The notes beneath the pieces are model-generated. The model did no database searches. It had not been told where the DNA came from and saw only the letters and a program-made list of their open reading frames with translations. From the NCBI GenBank assembly GCA_003833075.1, contig RIAY01000005.1, positions 124,001 through 188,000 of the forward strand: 64,000 bases of DNA, in the 5' to 3' direction. Positions 9,001-16,607 of this stretch are shown here, piece by piece (position 1 is the stretch's first letter; each line of letters opens with the position of its first letter). The stretch comes from Muribaculaceae bacterium Isolate-036 (Harlan). GTDB taxonomy: Bacteria; Bacteroidota; Bacteroidia; Bacteroidales; Muribaculaceae. The position numbers were made by a program, and so were the translations under genes.

Positions 9001-10559
9001 ATAATATCAGCATCTGAAGTCAGATTCAATGATTCATCGTCTATAGATACGTTACATGATAATGAATCACCTTTCTTTTCACCGCTGAAAATTACATTGT
9101 TAATTGTTTCTCCGTTAAACTCAAAACCGCCTATCTCGACATTTCCGAATGCATCTATTCCTCCGCGATTCCTGTCGATATCGAATGTCGACGTAAATGA
9201 TACCGAACCAAACTTTTCATCATTCAACAAAGTCCCGATATCAAACATTTCGGAACTTATGTCTCCATATATCCCCAACGATTCTCCTTGATTCCAGATG
9301 ACTCCGCAATCAGCGGATATGTCTCCGAATCCGGATGTGATCTCACCTTGCATTCTTCCGGTCTTATCCGGTATGGAAATATACCCGGAAAGATTGACAT
9401 CAAGTTCTTTTGAACGTCTGAGAATGTCTGTTACGGACTCTTTGGCTCCAGGGACAAGTGTAATCAGCCTACTTAGTTTTTCTGCTGAAGAAAAAAACTC
9501 AAAATGTTTCAAGTCACACGTCATATCACCGATTTCAGGCATACCTGTGATATTGGCATAAGTATTCAGCAGCAGATCTCCATTATCGCTTCTTAACACA
9601 AGCCGTTCAAGATTCATATCACCCGTATTGCCGGAAACATCCACTTGAAGAGTGTATTCTTCATAATAACTTCCCAACGGAGAATAAAACGCTTCAAAAT
9701 CTTTCGGAGACAGTCTCGACGCTTTTATACTTAACTTATGCTCTCCGGAATCCAAAGCTGCGGGAATATCTTTAAAAGAAGTGAATGAGAGTGCTATATC
9801 TGATATTTTTATATCACTTCCCGGCATTCTTAGATTTATATCCTTCAAATCTATTGAATGAGGTGTGATATGCGCATACATTCCGAGTTTCTCAATATTC
9901 AACCCGCTGCGCTCTATAAAAGACACTCTTCTTAAATCAATTATAAAATCATCGTTCTTGATCCGAGGCAACGTCACATCTGCTCTCAAATCATTTAACG
10001 CAATATGGTTGCGGTCAAATTTTCTGCCGTTTTCAATCTGCGGACTGTCAATTACATCATATGAGACCTTTGACTTTCTTATGACTATATTGTGCAGCTT
10101 GACATCGAATTTTTTTGGCGGTTTATTTTTTTCCTTTGGAGAGAAAGCTTTGATTATAAAATCTATATTTAACGGAGAGTGCGCATCTTTTTGCCGGATT
10201 TCTGCATCCAGCCCTATTATTTCGGCGTAAGTTATCTCGATCTTCCTGTCATATACGAGCCTCCATAGATGAATACCGGCACCAAGCGTACTCACATACA
10301 CGCATTTTTTTCCATCAGGAGAGTAAACGCTGACATCCGACAGTCTGACCTCATTGAAAGGGAATAGTTTTAGATTTCCGATCTCAACTTTCGAACCCAG
10401 AAAAGCGGATACCTCCCTTTCTGCAACATCTCTTACACCTTTCTGCACGGCAGGAACAGAAAGCACCACATATAGGACAACATAAATAGCCACCGCTATG
10501 GTTATAACGGTGAAAAGAAAACTTCGAAGAACCTTATAAGTAGTTCTTAATGCCGACAT
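6057..10559 (-). CDS. TamB-like (DUF490) translocation/assembly module protein
   Basis: 1500 residues. One N-terminal membrane anchor (about residues 12-34, FLFTVITIAVAIYVVLYVVL) is followed by a very long run of short beta-strand repeats and a C-terminal DUF490/TamB domain (about 1080-1480, with GNYNFSLQDLILRDFKIYSG and the MMNRQIIYLLALNRF segment). Proteins of this AsmA/TamB group span the periplasm and carry phospholipids or help assemble outer-membrane proteins. It is somewhat longer than E. coli TamB. No TamA partner is adjacent. The C-terminus is basic and lysine-rich (FLKRKKKRVVKKEDEK). Confidence 0.88.
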   Translation of the reverse strand: MSALRTTYKVLRSFLFTVITIAVAIYVVLYVVLSVPAVQKGVRDVAEREVSAFLGSKVEIGNLKLFPFNEVRLSDVSVYSPDGKKCVYVSTLGAGIHLWRLVYDRKIEITYAEIIGLDAEIRQKDAHSPLNIDFIIKAFSPKEKNKPPKKFDVKLHNIVIRKSKVSYDVIDSPQIENGRKFDRNHIALNDLRADVTLPRIKNDDFIIDLRRVSFIERSGLNIEKLGMYAHITPHSIDLKDINLRMPGSDIKISDIALSFTSFKDIPAALDSGEHKLSIKASRLSPKDFEAFYSPLGSYYEEYTLQVDVSGNTGDMNLERLVLRSDNGDLLLNTYANITGMPEIGDMTCDLKHFEFFSSAEKLSRLITLVPGAKESVTDILRRSKELDVNLSGYISIPDKTGRMQGEITSGFGDISADCGVIWNQGESLGIYGDISSEMFDIGTLLNDEKFGSVSFTSTFDIDRNRGGIDAFGNVEIGGFEFNGETINNVIFSGEKKGDSLSCNVSIDDESLNLTSDADIILNGDKSQWNVNADIRRFIPSRFGLLPKYQGYAFSGAAKTNLTGNNADNITGEVSLKSLSFEKHGDRGVHIDGLSLTSHNNDSLKCYTLESDFVKSKIEGNFTFSDIIKTSKNIASVALPSMVKGGTVSESSEWAEFSLTVSPNDEFVDFFALPVRPYSDIIASASFKGAEDVISINIEAPYLVKGSSKMIRGTKISLSGKQSQGFVADIKSTVPAKNDDANLHISVSALDDDIQAGIDWTFEKNKTAEGNVDLSANISKNVLTGKPDVSVKVSPSSFRLNGSEWRIDRANVDYANDVVDVDNVRIWHAGQFVTVNGRASASPVDALCVKLAGIDLSYIFEALNINYVTFGGMATGEILASDLFTKMPVLRTQRLFVKDLSYNGAVLGDGNLESHWVNDSKKVAINADIRKNNRRVALIGGGVYVTRDSLSFDMLADHVNIEFLKPFMSAFTSDVGGEASGRVKLFGTFKDIDLKGSVLADSICMKVDYTNVYYHGSDSVYIRPGYIDIPAFKLYDKYGNSAMLKGFVKHRYFHEPEFEFRLSGARDLLCFDTNNKINPDWYGKIYASGGGTLRGRPGVVSMMLDVSTTANSDFTFVLSETQTASDYEFLTFSDRRKTELEEISGTVDPEEQFKKSLPKPESDRPSLFSMDIRCSVTPAARMTLVMDPKAGDRIVARGGGPMQISYNTDSDEMQIYGKYTLEEGNYNFSLQDLILRDFKIYSGSNISFNGDPMQGVLDITAAYRVNTNLSDLDKSFSTDRDLNRTNVPVDALLKVNGDMRSPEITFDIALPTLTQDVERKVKSIISTDDMMNRQIIYLLALNRFYTPEYMGSTSNGGGELASVASSTLSSQLSSFMGQLTDKITLAPSFRSDKGDFSDMEVDVALSSRLLDNRLLINGNFGYRDRATSQSTFVGDFDIEYLLNKNGNLRLKAYNHFNDQNYYLRSALTTQGIGVIYRRDFDNPFTFLKRKKKRVVKKEDEK

Positions 10560-10612
10560 AGATTACAAAATTACTAAAAATCCACGATTAAGACCGCATT
10601 TTCCGGTTATAT

Positions 10613-10646
10613 TTTGCTAAAATTTGAAAAGCATTTCTTAACTTTG
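10613..10646 (+). promoter_or_regulatory. Putative promoter of tsaD
   Basis: TAACTTTG at 10639-10646 fits TAnnTTTG. A TTTG at 10613-10616 lies 22 bases upstream, slightly longer than usual. The region 10560-10670 is the divergent spacer between the TamB-like gene and tsaD. Confidence 0.5.
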
Positions 10647-10670
10647 TGGAAGAATATAAGGTAATGAGAA

Positions 10671-11687
10671 ATGAGTACAGCCATTCTGGGAATAGAATCA
10701 TCATGTGATGATACGTCAGCAGCGGTAATTGTTGACGGCATTCTTCGCAGCAATGTCATTGCAGGGCAGAAAGTGCACGAGGCATATGGCGGAGTAGTGC
10801 CTGAGCTTGCATCTCGAGCGCATCAGCAAAATATTGTGCCGGTAGTTTCGGAAGCTCTCAGACAAGCGGATATAAAGAAAGAAGACCTGTCGGCAATAGC
10901 ATACACCCGTGGTCCGGGATTACTCGGATCGTTGCTTGTAGGTACGTCTTTTGCAAAAGGAATGGCTATAGGACTCGACATCCCTTTAATAGATGTCAAT
11001 CACCTGCATGCCCATGTTCTTTCCCACTTCATTAAGGTAAATCCGGAAGACAAAACACCGGAATTTCCATTCCTTTGTCTCCTGATTTCAGGTGGAAACT
11101 CTCAGATAATTCTTGTCAGAAGCATGTCTGAAATGGAAATCCTTGGAAAGACTATCGATGATGCCGCCGGTGAAGCTTTTGACAAATGTGCCAAAGTTGT
11201 AGGACTACCCTATCCTGGCGGCCCGCATGTAGACCGACTTGCCGCACAGGGAGATCCCAAAGCTTTCTCTTTCAGCAAGCCGCATATCCCGGGACTTGAC
11301 TATTCCTTTAGCGGACTCAAGACATCATTCCTATATACTGTAAGAGACAAAATCAAAGAAAACCCACGGTTCATTGAAGACAACATCGCAGATTTGTGCG
11401 CATCACTCCAGACAACCATTATTGACATCCTGCTTGACAAACTGCAAAAAGCAATAAACCAGACAGGCGTCAAAGACGTTGCTATCGGAGGAGGTGTATC
11501 CGCCAATTCCGGAGTTCGTGACGCTGTTGAAAAGCTTTGCCACAGAATGAAAGTCCGGGCATGGATTCCTCCCAGGGCATTCACCACAGACAATGCCGCA
11601 ATGGTAGCGATTGCAGGATACCACAAATATCTTAATAATGAATTCAGCCAACTCGGGCTCCCGCCGTTTGCCCGCGTATCAATATAA
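10671..11687 (+). CDS. tsaD: tRNA N6-threonylcarbamoyladenosine transferase TsaD
   Basis: 338 residues, standard length. It transfers the threonylcarbamoyl group onto A37 of tRNAs that read ANN codons, together with TsaB and TsaE, which are not in this window. Seen: the start GIESSCDDTSAAV (about 7-19), the metal-binding HLHAH (about 110-114), the LISGGNSQI segment and the late GGGVSANSGVR and TDNAAMVA motifs of the ASKHA fold. TsaC, which makes the intermediate, is encoded at 16013. The gene is followed after 4 bases by the CinA-like gene. Confidence 0.96.
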   Translation: MSTAILGIESSCDDTSAAVIVDGILRSNVIAGQKVHEAYGGVVPELASRAHQQNIVPVVSEALRQADIKKEDLSAIAYTRGPGLLGSLLVGTSFAKGMAIGLDIPLIDVNHLHAHVLSHFIKVNPEDKTPEFPFLCLLISGGNSQIILVRSMSEMEILGKTIDDAAGEAFDKCAKVVGLPYPGGPHVDRLAAQGDPKAFSFSKPHIPGLDYSFSGLKTSFLYTVRDKIKENPRFIEDNIADLCASLQTTIIDILLDKLQKAINQTGVKDVAIGGGVSANSGVRDAVEKLCHRMKVRAWIPPRAFTTDNAAMVAIAGYHKYLNNEFSQLGLPPFARVSI

Positions 11688-11691
11688 TGCA

Positions 11692-12462
11692 ATGACAAAG
11701 AAAAGCGCATCCGATCACAAAGAGAGCCGACATATAGTCATTTACGGCTATACGCGACAGGAACTCTCCAAAATAATCCAGCATTTCGAGTCGAGATTGC
11801 CGGATTTCGTAAAGATCACAATCGATTCCGGAAATCTTCTCACCAAGATCACACTTACCGGAATAAACTCCGGTGTTGAATTATTGCGTTTTCAGATGAA
11901 CAGGCTACACCAGAATCTCCAGGATCTATTCTCTGAAGAACTTGTAACTATTGAAGACAAAGGACTGTCGCAAGTCCTCGGCGAACTTCTTTCGGAAAAA
12001 GAGCTTACTGTCTCGTCGGCTGAAAGCTGCACCGGTGGCAATATAGCCCATAAGATTGTGCAACGCGCCGGGTCTTCCGCATATTTTATGGGAAGCGTGG
12101 TCAGCTATAGCAATGATGTCAAGGCGGAAGTGCTGGGAGTTTCAAGAAGCGATATAGGACGCCACGGAGCCGTCTCGCGAGAAGTGGCAGAGCAGATGGC
12201 ACTCGGAGCGGCAAATCTGATGCGTACCGATTGCGCCATAGCAACCACAGGTATTGCCGGACCGGAAGGCGGTTCAAAATTCAAACCTGTTGGAACCGTC
12301 TGGTTCGCAGTTAAATATGGAGAAAGAATCGTCAGCGAATGCATCCGCTTTGAAGGAGATCGCGACAAAGTCATAGAATCAGCGACAAACCATGCGCTCG
12401 TTATGCTCATAAACCTCCTTCGCAACACCTATACTGCGCAGGAAGATATAAATGACGATTAA
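11692..12462 (+). CDS. CinA-type nicotinamide-nucleotide amidohydrolase lacking the N-terminal MoCF domain
   Basis: 256 residues from ATG 11692, 4 bases after tsaD; an in-frame codon at 11611 lies inside tsaD and was rejected. The C-terminal ~165 residues form the PncC domain (ESCTGG at 111-116, then GSVVSYSNDVK, VSREVAEQMALGA and TTGIAGPEGG), which deamidates NMN to nicotinate mononucleotide. Residues about 14-80 resemble the middle linker domain of full-length CinA, where a variable LLRFQ/KLKEIL stretch precedes the amidohydrolase. The large N-terminal COG1058 domain that makes full CinA about 415 residues is missing. It is therefore intermediate between long CinA and stand-alone PncC. Confidence 0.8.
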   Translation: MTKKSASDHKESRHIVIYGYTRQELSKIIQHFESRLPDFVKITIDSGNLLTKITLTGINSGVELLRFQMNRLHQNLQDLFSEELVTIEDKGLSQVLGELLSEKELTVSSAESCTGGNIAHKIVQRAGSSAYFMGSVVSYSNDVKAEVLGVSRSDIGRHGAVSREVAEQMALGAANLMRTDCAIATTGIAGPEGGSKFKPVGTVWFAVKYGERIVSECIRFEGDRDKVIESATNHALVMLINLLRNTYTAQEDINDD

Positions 12463-12496
12463 AATTCGATTAAAATTCAAAAAATCACATAAAAAA

Positions 12497-12528
12497 CTTG
12501 TGTTATTCATAAAAAAATTGTAATTTTG
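12497..12528 (+). promoter_or_regulatory. Promoter of the rpmB-rpmG-DUF4295 operon
   Basis: CTTG at 12497-12500 and TAATTTTG at 12521-12528 are 20 bases apart, a close match to the Bacteroidota consensus. About 120 bases of untranslated leader separate it from rpmB; no clear hairpin or known ribosomal-protein leader was recognised in it. Confidence 0.7.
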
Positions 12529-12651
12529 CAATCGTTTTGTGACCCATCCTTAAAAGTCGCTGAATATGATGCAATTAGCGATGATATGAGAACTGCGATG
12601 ATGACCAAAGCAATTAATTAAAAAATTAACAACAAGAATATAGCAACAGCC

Positions 12652-12915
12652 ATGGCTAAAGTTTGTCAAATTACCGGCAAAAAGGCGCAGGTGGGCAACA
12701 ACGTTTCCCACTCAAAACGTCGCACCAAACGTAAGTTCGAGGTTAACTTGCACACAAAAAAATACTACTGGGTTGAGCAGGATATGTGGATCGTATTGCG
12801 AGTGTCTGCACACGCTATGCGCACTATCAACAAGATCGGTCTGAACGCGGCTCTCAAGAAAGCTGAGGCTGCCGGAAATCTCGATTTCAAAGATATCAAA
12901 ATCCTTTCTCTCTAA
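12652..12915 (+). CDS. rpmB: 50S ribosomal protein L28
   Basis: 87 residues. The start [21 protein letters not shown] and the [11 protein letters not shown] stretch are diagnostic for L28. It is basic and binds 23S rRNA near the exit side of the large subunit. It leads a small operon with rpmG 15 bases on and the DUF4295 gene, the usual Bacteroidota arrangement. Confidence 0.97.
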   Translation: MAKVCQITGKKAQVGNNVSHSKRRTKRKFEVNLHTKKYYWVEQDMWIVLRVSAHAMRTINKIGLNAALKKAEAAGNLDFKDIKILSL

Positions 12916-12930
12916 AATTCAGTTAATATT

Positions 12931-13119
12931 ATGGCAAAGAAAGCTAAAGGTAATCGAGTTCAAGTTATTCTCGAATGCACAGAACATAAGGCAAGCGGTA
13001 TGCCCGGTATGTCTCGTTACATCACAACAAAAAACCGCAAGAACACAACAGGTCGTATGGAGTTGAAAAAATACAACCCCATCCTTAAGAAAGTAACCGT
13101 TCACAAAGAAATTAAATAA
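12931..13119 (+). CDS. rpmG: 50S ribosomal protein L33
   Basis: 62 residues, starting [19 protein letters not shown] and containing [14 protein letters not shown] and the ending [16 protein letters not shown] typical of L33. In this version the zinc-binding CxxC pairs are absent: only the single Cys of LECTEH is present, so it is the zinc-independent C-minus form. It is the middle gene of the L28-L33-DUF4295 operon. Confidence 0.96.
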   Translation: MAKKAKGNRVQVILECTEHKASGMPGMSRYITTKNRKNTTGRMELKKYNPILKKVTVHKEIK

Positions 13120-13131
13120 GCACTCTGAACT

Positions 13132-13281
13132 ATGGCAAAGAAAACCGTCGCGTCACTTCAGAAAGGTGAAGGACGCACCTACAGCAAAGTCATCATCATG
13201 GAGAGATCTCCCAAAACGGGCGCTTATGTTTTCAAAGAGGAAATGGTGCCTAACGATGCAGTTAAAGACGCTCTTAAATAA
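13132..13281 (+). CDS. DUF4295 family small protein
   Basis: 49 residues, too short for most automatic cut-offs. The translation begins MAKKTVASLQKGEGR and ends PNDAVKDALK. Small proteins of this family follow L33 in nearly all Bacteroidota and are thought to be linked to the ribosome; their role is not known to me. It starts 12 bases after rpmG and is followed by a strong terminator. The ftsY gene that often comes next in Bacteroides is not here. Confidence 0.85.
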   Translation: MAKKTVASLQKGEGRTYSKVIIMERSPKTGAYVFKEEMVPNDAVKDALK

Positions 13282-13296
13282 TTAAGATATCCGATA

Positions 13297-13335
13297 AAAA
13301 ATCCGGTGGTTGAAAAATTCAACCACCGGATTTTT
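13297..13335 (+). terminator. Terminator of the rpmB operon
   Basis: Arms 13297-13314 and 13318-13335 pair perfectly over 18 bases around a 3-base loop and end in a T-run. Its A/T flanks make it usable from both sides, so it can also end the convergent barrel gene at 13364. Confidence 0.88.
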
Positions 13336-13363
13336 TCATGCGTAGTCCCGGTTGGGAAATATT

Positions 13364-13846
13364 TCAGAAAACATATCCGATACCCATTCCGAAAAAACCG
13401 CCGCTTGTATCATTCATCAGAGAATACTTACCCTGCAAAGATAACTTCAGATAAGAAGTGAGATAAATTTCGAATCCTGCTCCGAAATTAGCTCCGGCTC
13501 TGCTCGCGCTGTCACCATATCTGTATGACCAGTTATTGAACGTGAATCCGGCAAGAGGATACACGGCAAAACCTCGCGCCACACGAAACGGAAAATGCAT
13601 GTCGATGTCAAGAACGAAAGCCGACTTGTTGTCATTTCTGAACACATACCCTAAATCAGGAGCGATACGGAAATGATCGGCAAACGTATACTGAAAATAA
13701 ACATCGGTGAATCCACCGTTGTTATACGTTGCAAATCCCCCCATCAGTCCGAGAGTCTTCTCTCCCCTCTCCGCATGTGCCGGCAACGGCATCAATGCTC
13801 CAAGTGACGTTGCTGCTGCAACAGCCAATACGGATAATTTTTTCAT
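13364..13846 (-). CDS. Small outer-membrane barrel protein (porin/OmpA-barrel-like)
   Basis: 160 residues from the ATG at 13846; an earlier in-frame start would add 15 residues in front of a clear signal peptide MKKLSVLAVAAATSLGALMPLPAHA, so the shorter form is preferred. After cleavage the chain alternates in barrel-strand fashion (FADHFRIAPDLGYVF, GAGFEIYLTSYLKLSLQGKYSL) and ends GMGIGYVF with the terminal Phe expected of BAM substrates. It looks like the OMP_b-brl family. Role unknown. Confidence 0.7.
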   Translation of the reverse strand: MKKLSVLAVAAATSLGALMPLPAHAERGEKTLGLMGGFATYNNGGFTDVYFQYTFADHFRIAPDLGYVFRNDNKSAFVLDIDMHFPFRVARGFAVYPLAGFTFNNWSYRYGDSASRAGANFGAGFEIYLTSYLKLSLQGKYSLMNDTSGGFFGMGIGYVF

Positions 13847-13936
13847 ATTTTTAAATGTACGGTTTAATAATTTCAGACAGTTGTTGACCAATAATCCTCA
13901 AACCCGCCTGCAAGTGCTAAATTCAATAAGAAAACG

Positions 13937-13968
13937 TTTAAATTTATGAAAATGTTTCGTTAAATTTG
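13937..13968 (+). promoter_or_regulatory. Promoter of nadE
   Basis: TAAATTTG at 13961-13968 matches the -7 box, with TTTA at 13937-13940 20 bases upstream. The start codon follows 56 bases later. Confidence 0.6.
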
Positions 13969-14024
13969 CATTTGGATTAAAAATTTGTATCTGTTTTTTA
14001 ACATATACTCATAAACAATACGTA

Positions 14025-15965
14025 ATGAATGAATTAGGATATATCCGCGTTGCAGCTGCTTCTCCTGAGGTCAGACCTGCCGATGTGGATTTCAATATAT
14101 CGGAAATAAAGAGACTCATCTCCGATGCCGCAGACAAAGGTTCGGATATAGTCCTTTTCCCGGAACTTTCAGTTACCGGCTACACTTGCGCCGATCTCTT
14201 CTTTCAGCAGAATCTGATTGAAAAAACAGAGAGCGCGCTTAAGGAGCTTGCGGTGTTTTCATCTGACAAGAAAATAGCGATTGTAGTCGGTGCTCCGTTA
14301 CGAGCCGCCAACCGCCTTTACAATTGCGCAGTAGTCATCACCGGCGGCAAAATCATCGGTGCCGTTCCTAAAATTCATCTTCCAAATTACAATGAATTCT
14401 ATGAAAAGAGATGGTTTACAGAAGGAAGCAGGTGTGAATCCGGATGCAGGCTTGATTCTGATCTAACATTCATTTCCCGAAACACTCTCTTTGAGGTGGC
14501 AGGAGCAAGAATCGGCATCGAGATATGCGAGGATCTGTGGGTGCCGGTGCCTCCCAGCTGCGAAATGGCTATGAACGGAGCTGAGATTATATTAAACCTC
14601 TCTGCCACAAACGAACTCGCCGGTAAACACAATTATCTTATTGACCTTATAGCTCAGCAGTCAGCTCGATGCCGTTGCTCATACGTGTATTCCTCTGCCG
14701 GTCTCGGAGAGTCCTCGACAGATCTTGTTTTCTCCGGGAACTGCATTATCGCCGAAAACGGCACAATCCTCGGTGAATCAGAACGTTTCATTATGAAGGA
14801 TAAAATGATTATCCGGGATGTCGATATTGAAATGCTCAGAAACGACAGGGTAAAACATTCCACATTCTCGGATTCGGCAAACGGCTCATATGATATAATC
14901 ATGACTGATTTTGCCGGATGCAGAACAGCAAGTATGAACCAACATGAACAAAACGGTATATTGCGCCATATATCCTCCCATCCTTTTACTGACGGCGATC
15001 CGCATCGGTTTCGCGAACGATGCAGCGAGATATCATCCATACAGGCATGGGGTCTCGCACAGCGTCTTCGCGCCATAAACTGTAAAAAGACAGTGATCGG
15101 AATATCCGGTGGTCTGGACTCTACCCTGGCACTTCTTGTCACAGTCAAGGCATATGACATGCTTGGCATTGACAGAAGCGGCATTACCGCCATTACAATG
15201 CCAGGGTTCGGAACGACAAAGCGAACCCGTTCCAACGCTACGTGCCTTATGGAGCTTTTAGGCGTGACGATGCTTGAGATTCCTATTGGGGAGGCTGTTA
15301 TACAACATTTCAATGCAATCGAACATGACCCTGAGCTACACGATGCCACCTATGAGAACTCACAGGCGCGAGAACGCACCCAGATTCTTATGGATATGGC
15401 AAATAAGACAGGTGGAATAGTCATTGGAACGGGAGACCTCTCCGAACTTGCTCTTGGATGGTGCACATACAACGGTGACCAAATGTCGATGTATGGCGTA
15501 AACGCCTCGGTACCCAAAACTCTTGTGAAGTATCTTGTAGAAGGATATGCTGACACGACAGATAATCTTGAAATCAGAAAAGTATTACTTGACATTATCG
15601 ACACCCCCATCAGCCCGGAACTGCTTCCTGCGGCAAAAGATGATTCCATAGAGCAAAAAACTGAAGACCTTGTGGGACCATACGAGCTTCACGATTTTTT
15701 TCTGCACGGGATGTTGCGCAATTCTTTTTCTCCGTCCAAAATCTTCCGCCTTGCCTGTGTGGCATTCAGCGGTGTTTATGATGCTGATGTTATCAGACAC
15801 TGGCTCAAGATATTCTACAGACGTTTCTTTTCCCAGCAATTCAAACGTTCGTGCATGCCTGACGGAATGAAAGTCGGGAGTGTATGTCTATCTCCCCGTG
15901 GAGACTGGAGAATGCCTTCCGATGCGTCGTCCTCTATGTGGCTGAATGAAATTGAAAATCTTTAA
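14025..15965 (+). CDS. nadE: Glutamine-dependent NAD+ synthetase
   Basis: 646 residues. Two domains: an N-terminal nitrilase-type glutaminase (about 1-300) with catalytic Glu in LFPELSVTGY, Lys in PKIHLPNYNEFYEKR and Cys in GIEICEDLW, and a C-terminal ATP-dependent synthetase with the P-loop-like SGGLDST near residue 361. It converts deamido-NAD plus ammonia from glutamine to NAD. Other synthetase signatures: GFGTTKRT, GTGDLSELALGWCTYNGD and the C-terminal KRSCMPDGMKVG. Together with the CinA/PncC gene nearby, it supplies pyridine-nucleotide recycling. Confidence 0.95.
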   Translation: MNELGYIRVAAASPEVRPADVDFNISEIKRLISDAADKGSDIVLFPELSVTGYTCADLFFQQNLIEKTESALKELAVFSSDKKIAIVVGAPLRAANRLYNCAVVITGGKIIGAVPKIHLPNYNEFYEKRWFTEGSRCESGCRLDSDLTFISRNTLFEVAGARIGIEICEDLWVPVPPSCEMAMNGAEIILNLSATNELAGKHNYLIDLIAQQSARCRCSYVYSSAGLGESSTDLVFSGNCIIAENGTILGESERFIMKDKMIIRDVDIEMLRNDRVKHSTFSDSANGSYDIIMTDFAGCRTASMNQHEQNGILRHISSHPFTDGDPHRFRERCSEISSIQAWGLAQRLRAINCKKTVIGISGGLDSTLALLVTVKAYDMLGIDRSGITAITMPGFGTTKRTRSNATCLMELLGVTMLEIPIGEAVIQHFNAIEHDPELHDATYENSQARERTQILMDMANKTGGIVIGTGDLSELALGWCTYNGDQMSMYGVNASVPKTLVKYLVEGYADTTDNLEIRKVLLDIIDTPISPELLPAAKDDSIEQKTEDLVGPYELHDFFLHGMLRNSFSPSKIFRLACVAFSGVYDADVIRHWLKIFYRRFFSQQFKRSCMPDGMKVGSVCLSPRGDWRMPSDASSSMWLNEIENL

Positions 15966-16012
15966 ACAACAATCATGAAGTTGAAACATACTTCACTAAA
16001 TGCAGTTATCAA

Positions 16013-16570
16013 GTGAACGAAGATTTAAAAAAAGCAGTAGAAATACTCCGAAACGGCGGAGTCATTCTCTATCCCACAGATACTATCTGGGGACTGGGTT
16101 GTGATGCCACTAATCCAGAAGCCGTGGATCGTATCTTTAAGATCAAGAAACGTGCTGATTCCAAATCCATGCTGTCGTTAGTAGCTTCAGACGGGATGCT
16201 GCAGCAATTTGTCAGTGAAGTTCCGGATGCCGCATGGCAGTTGATAGATGCGGCTGTCAATCCGCTGACCATCATATATGACAATCCTCGGGGCATAGCG
16301 TCAAACCTACTTGCTGAAGATGGATCCGCAGGTTTTCGCATTACTTCTGAGGCATACTCCAGAGGACTATGCCTCAGACTAAGACATCCGGTAGTCTCCA
16401 CCTCTGCCAATATCTCGGGAAGGCCATCTCCTTTATGCTTTGAAGACATTCCTCAGGAAATTGCAGATGCGGTAGATTATGTTGCGGAATATGGTCGTAA
16501 TCAGACTCAGACAAAGCCAAGCAACATAATAAAGGTGACTGATTCAAACGTGATATCAATAATAAGATAA
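16013..16570 (+). CDS. tsaC: L-threonylcarbamoyladenylate synthase (TsaC/Sua5/YrdC family)
   Basis: 185 residues from a GTG start at 16013. It makes threonylcarbamoyl-AMP from threonine, bicarbonate and ATP, the substrate of TsaD. The YrdC-domain signatures are present: GGVILYPTDTIWGLGCDA (about 15-32, split), KKRADSKSMLSLV, the LRLRHPVVSTSANISGRPS segment and the ending KPSNIIKVTDSNVISIIR. It lacks the extra Sua5 C-terminal domain. No ATG in frame gives the conserved N-terminus, so GTG is required. Confidence 0.93.
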   Translation: MNEDLKKAVEILRNGGVILYPTDTIWGLGCDATNPEAVDRIFKIKKRADSKSMLSLVASDGMLQQFVSEVPDAAWQLIDAAVNPLTIIYDNPRGIASNLLAEDGSAGFRITSEAYSRGLCLRLRHPVVSTSANISGRPSPLCFEDIPQEIADAVDYVAEYGRNQTQTKPSNIIKVTDSNVISIIR

Positions 16571-16607
16571 CCCAGACTGACTGTTCTTAAAAAACAGACA
16601 CTACATC

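Noticed and set aside
12529..12651. Ribosomal-protein leader or riboswitch before rpmB
   Set aside because: The 120-base leader shows no stable hairpin or known motif that I can identify.
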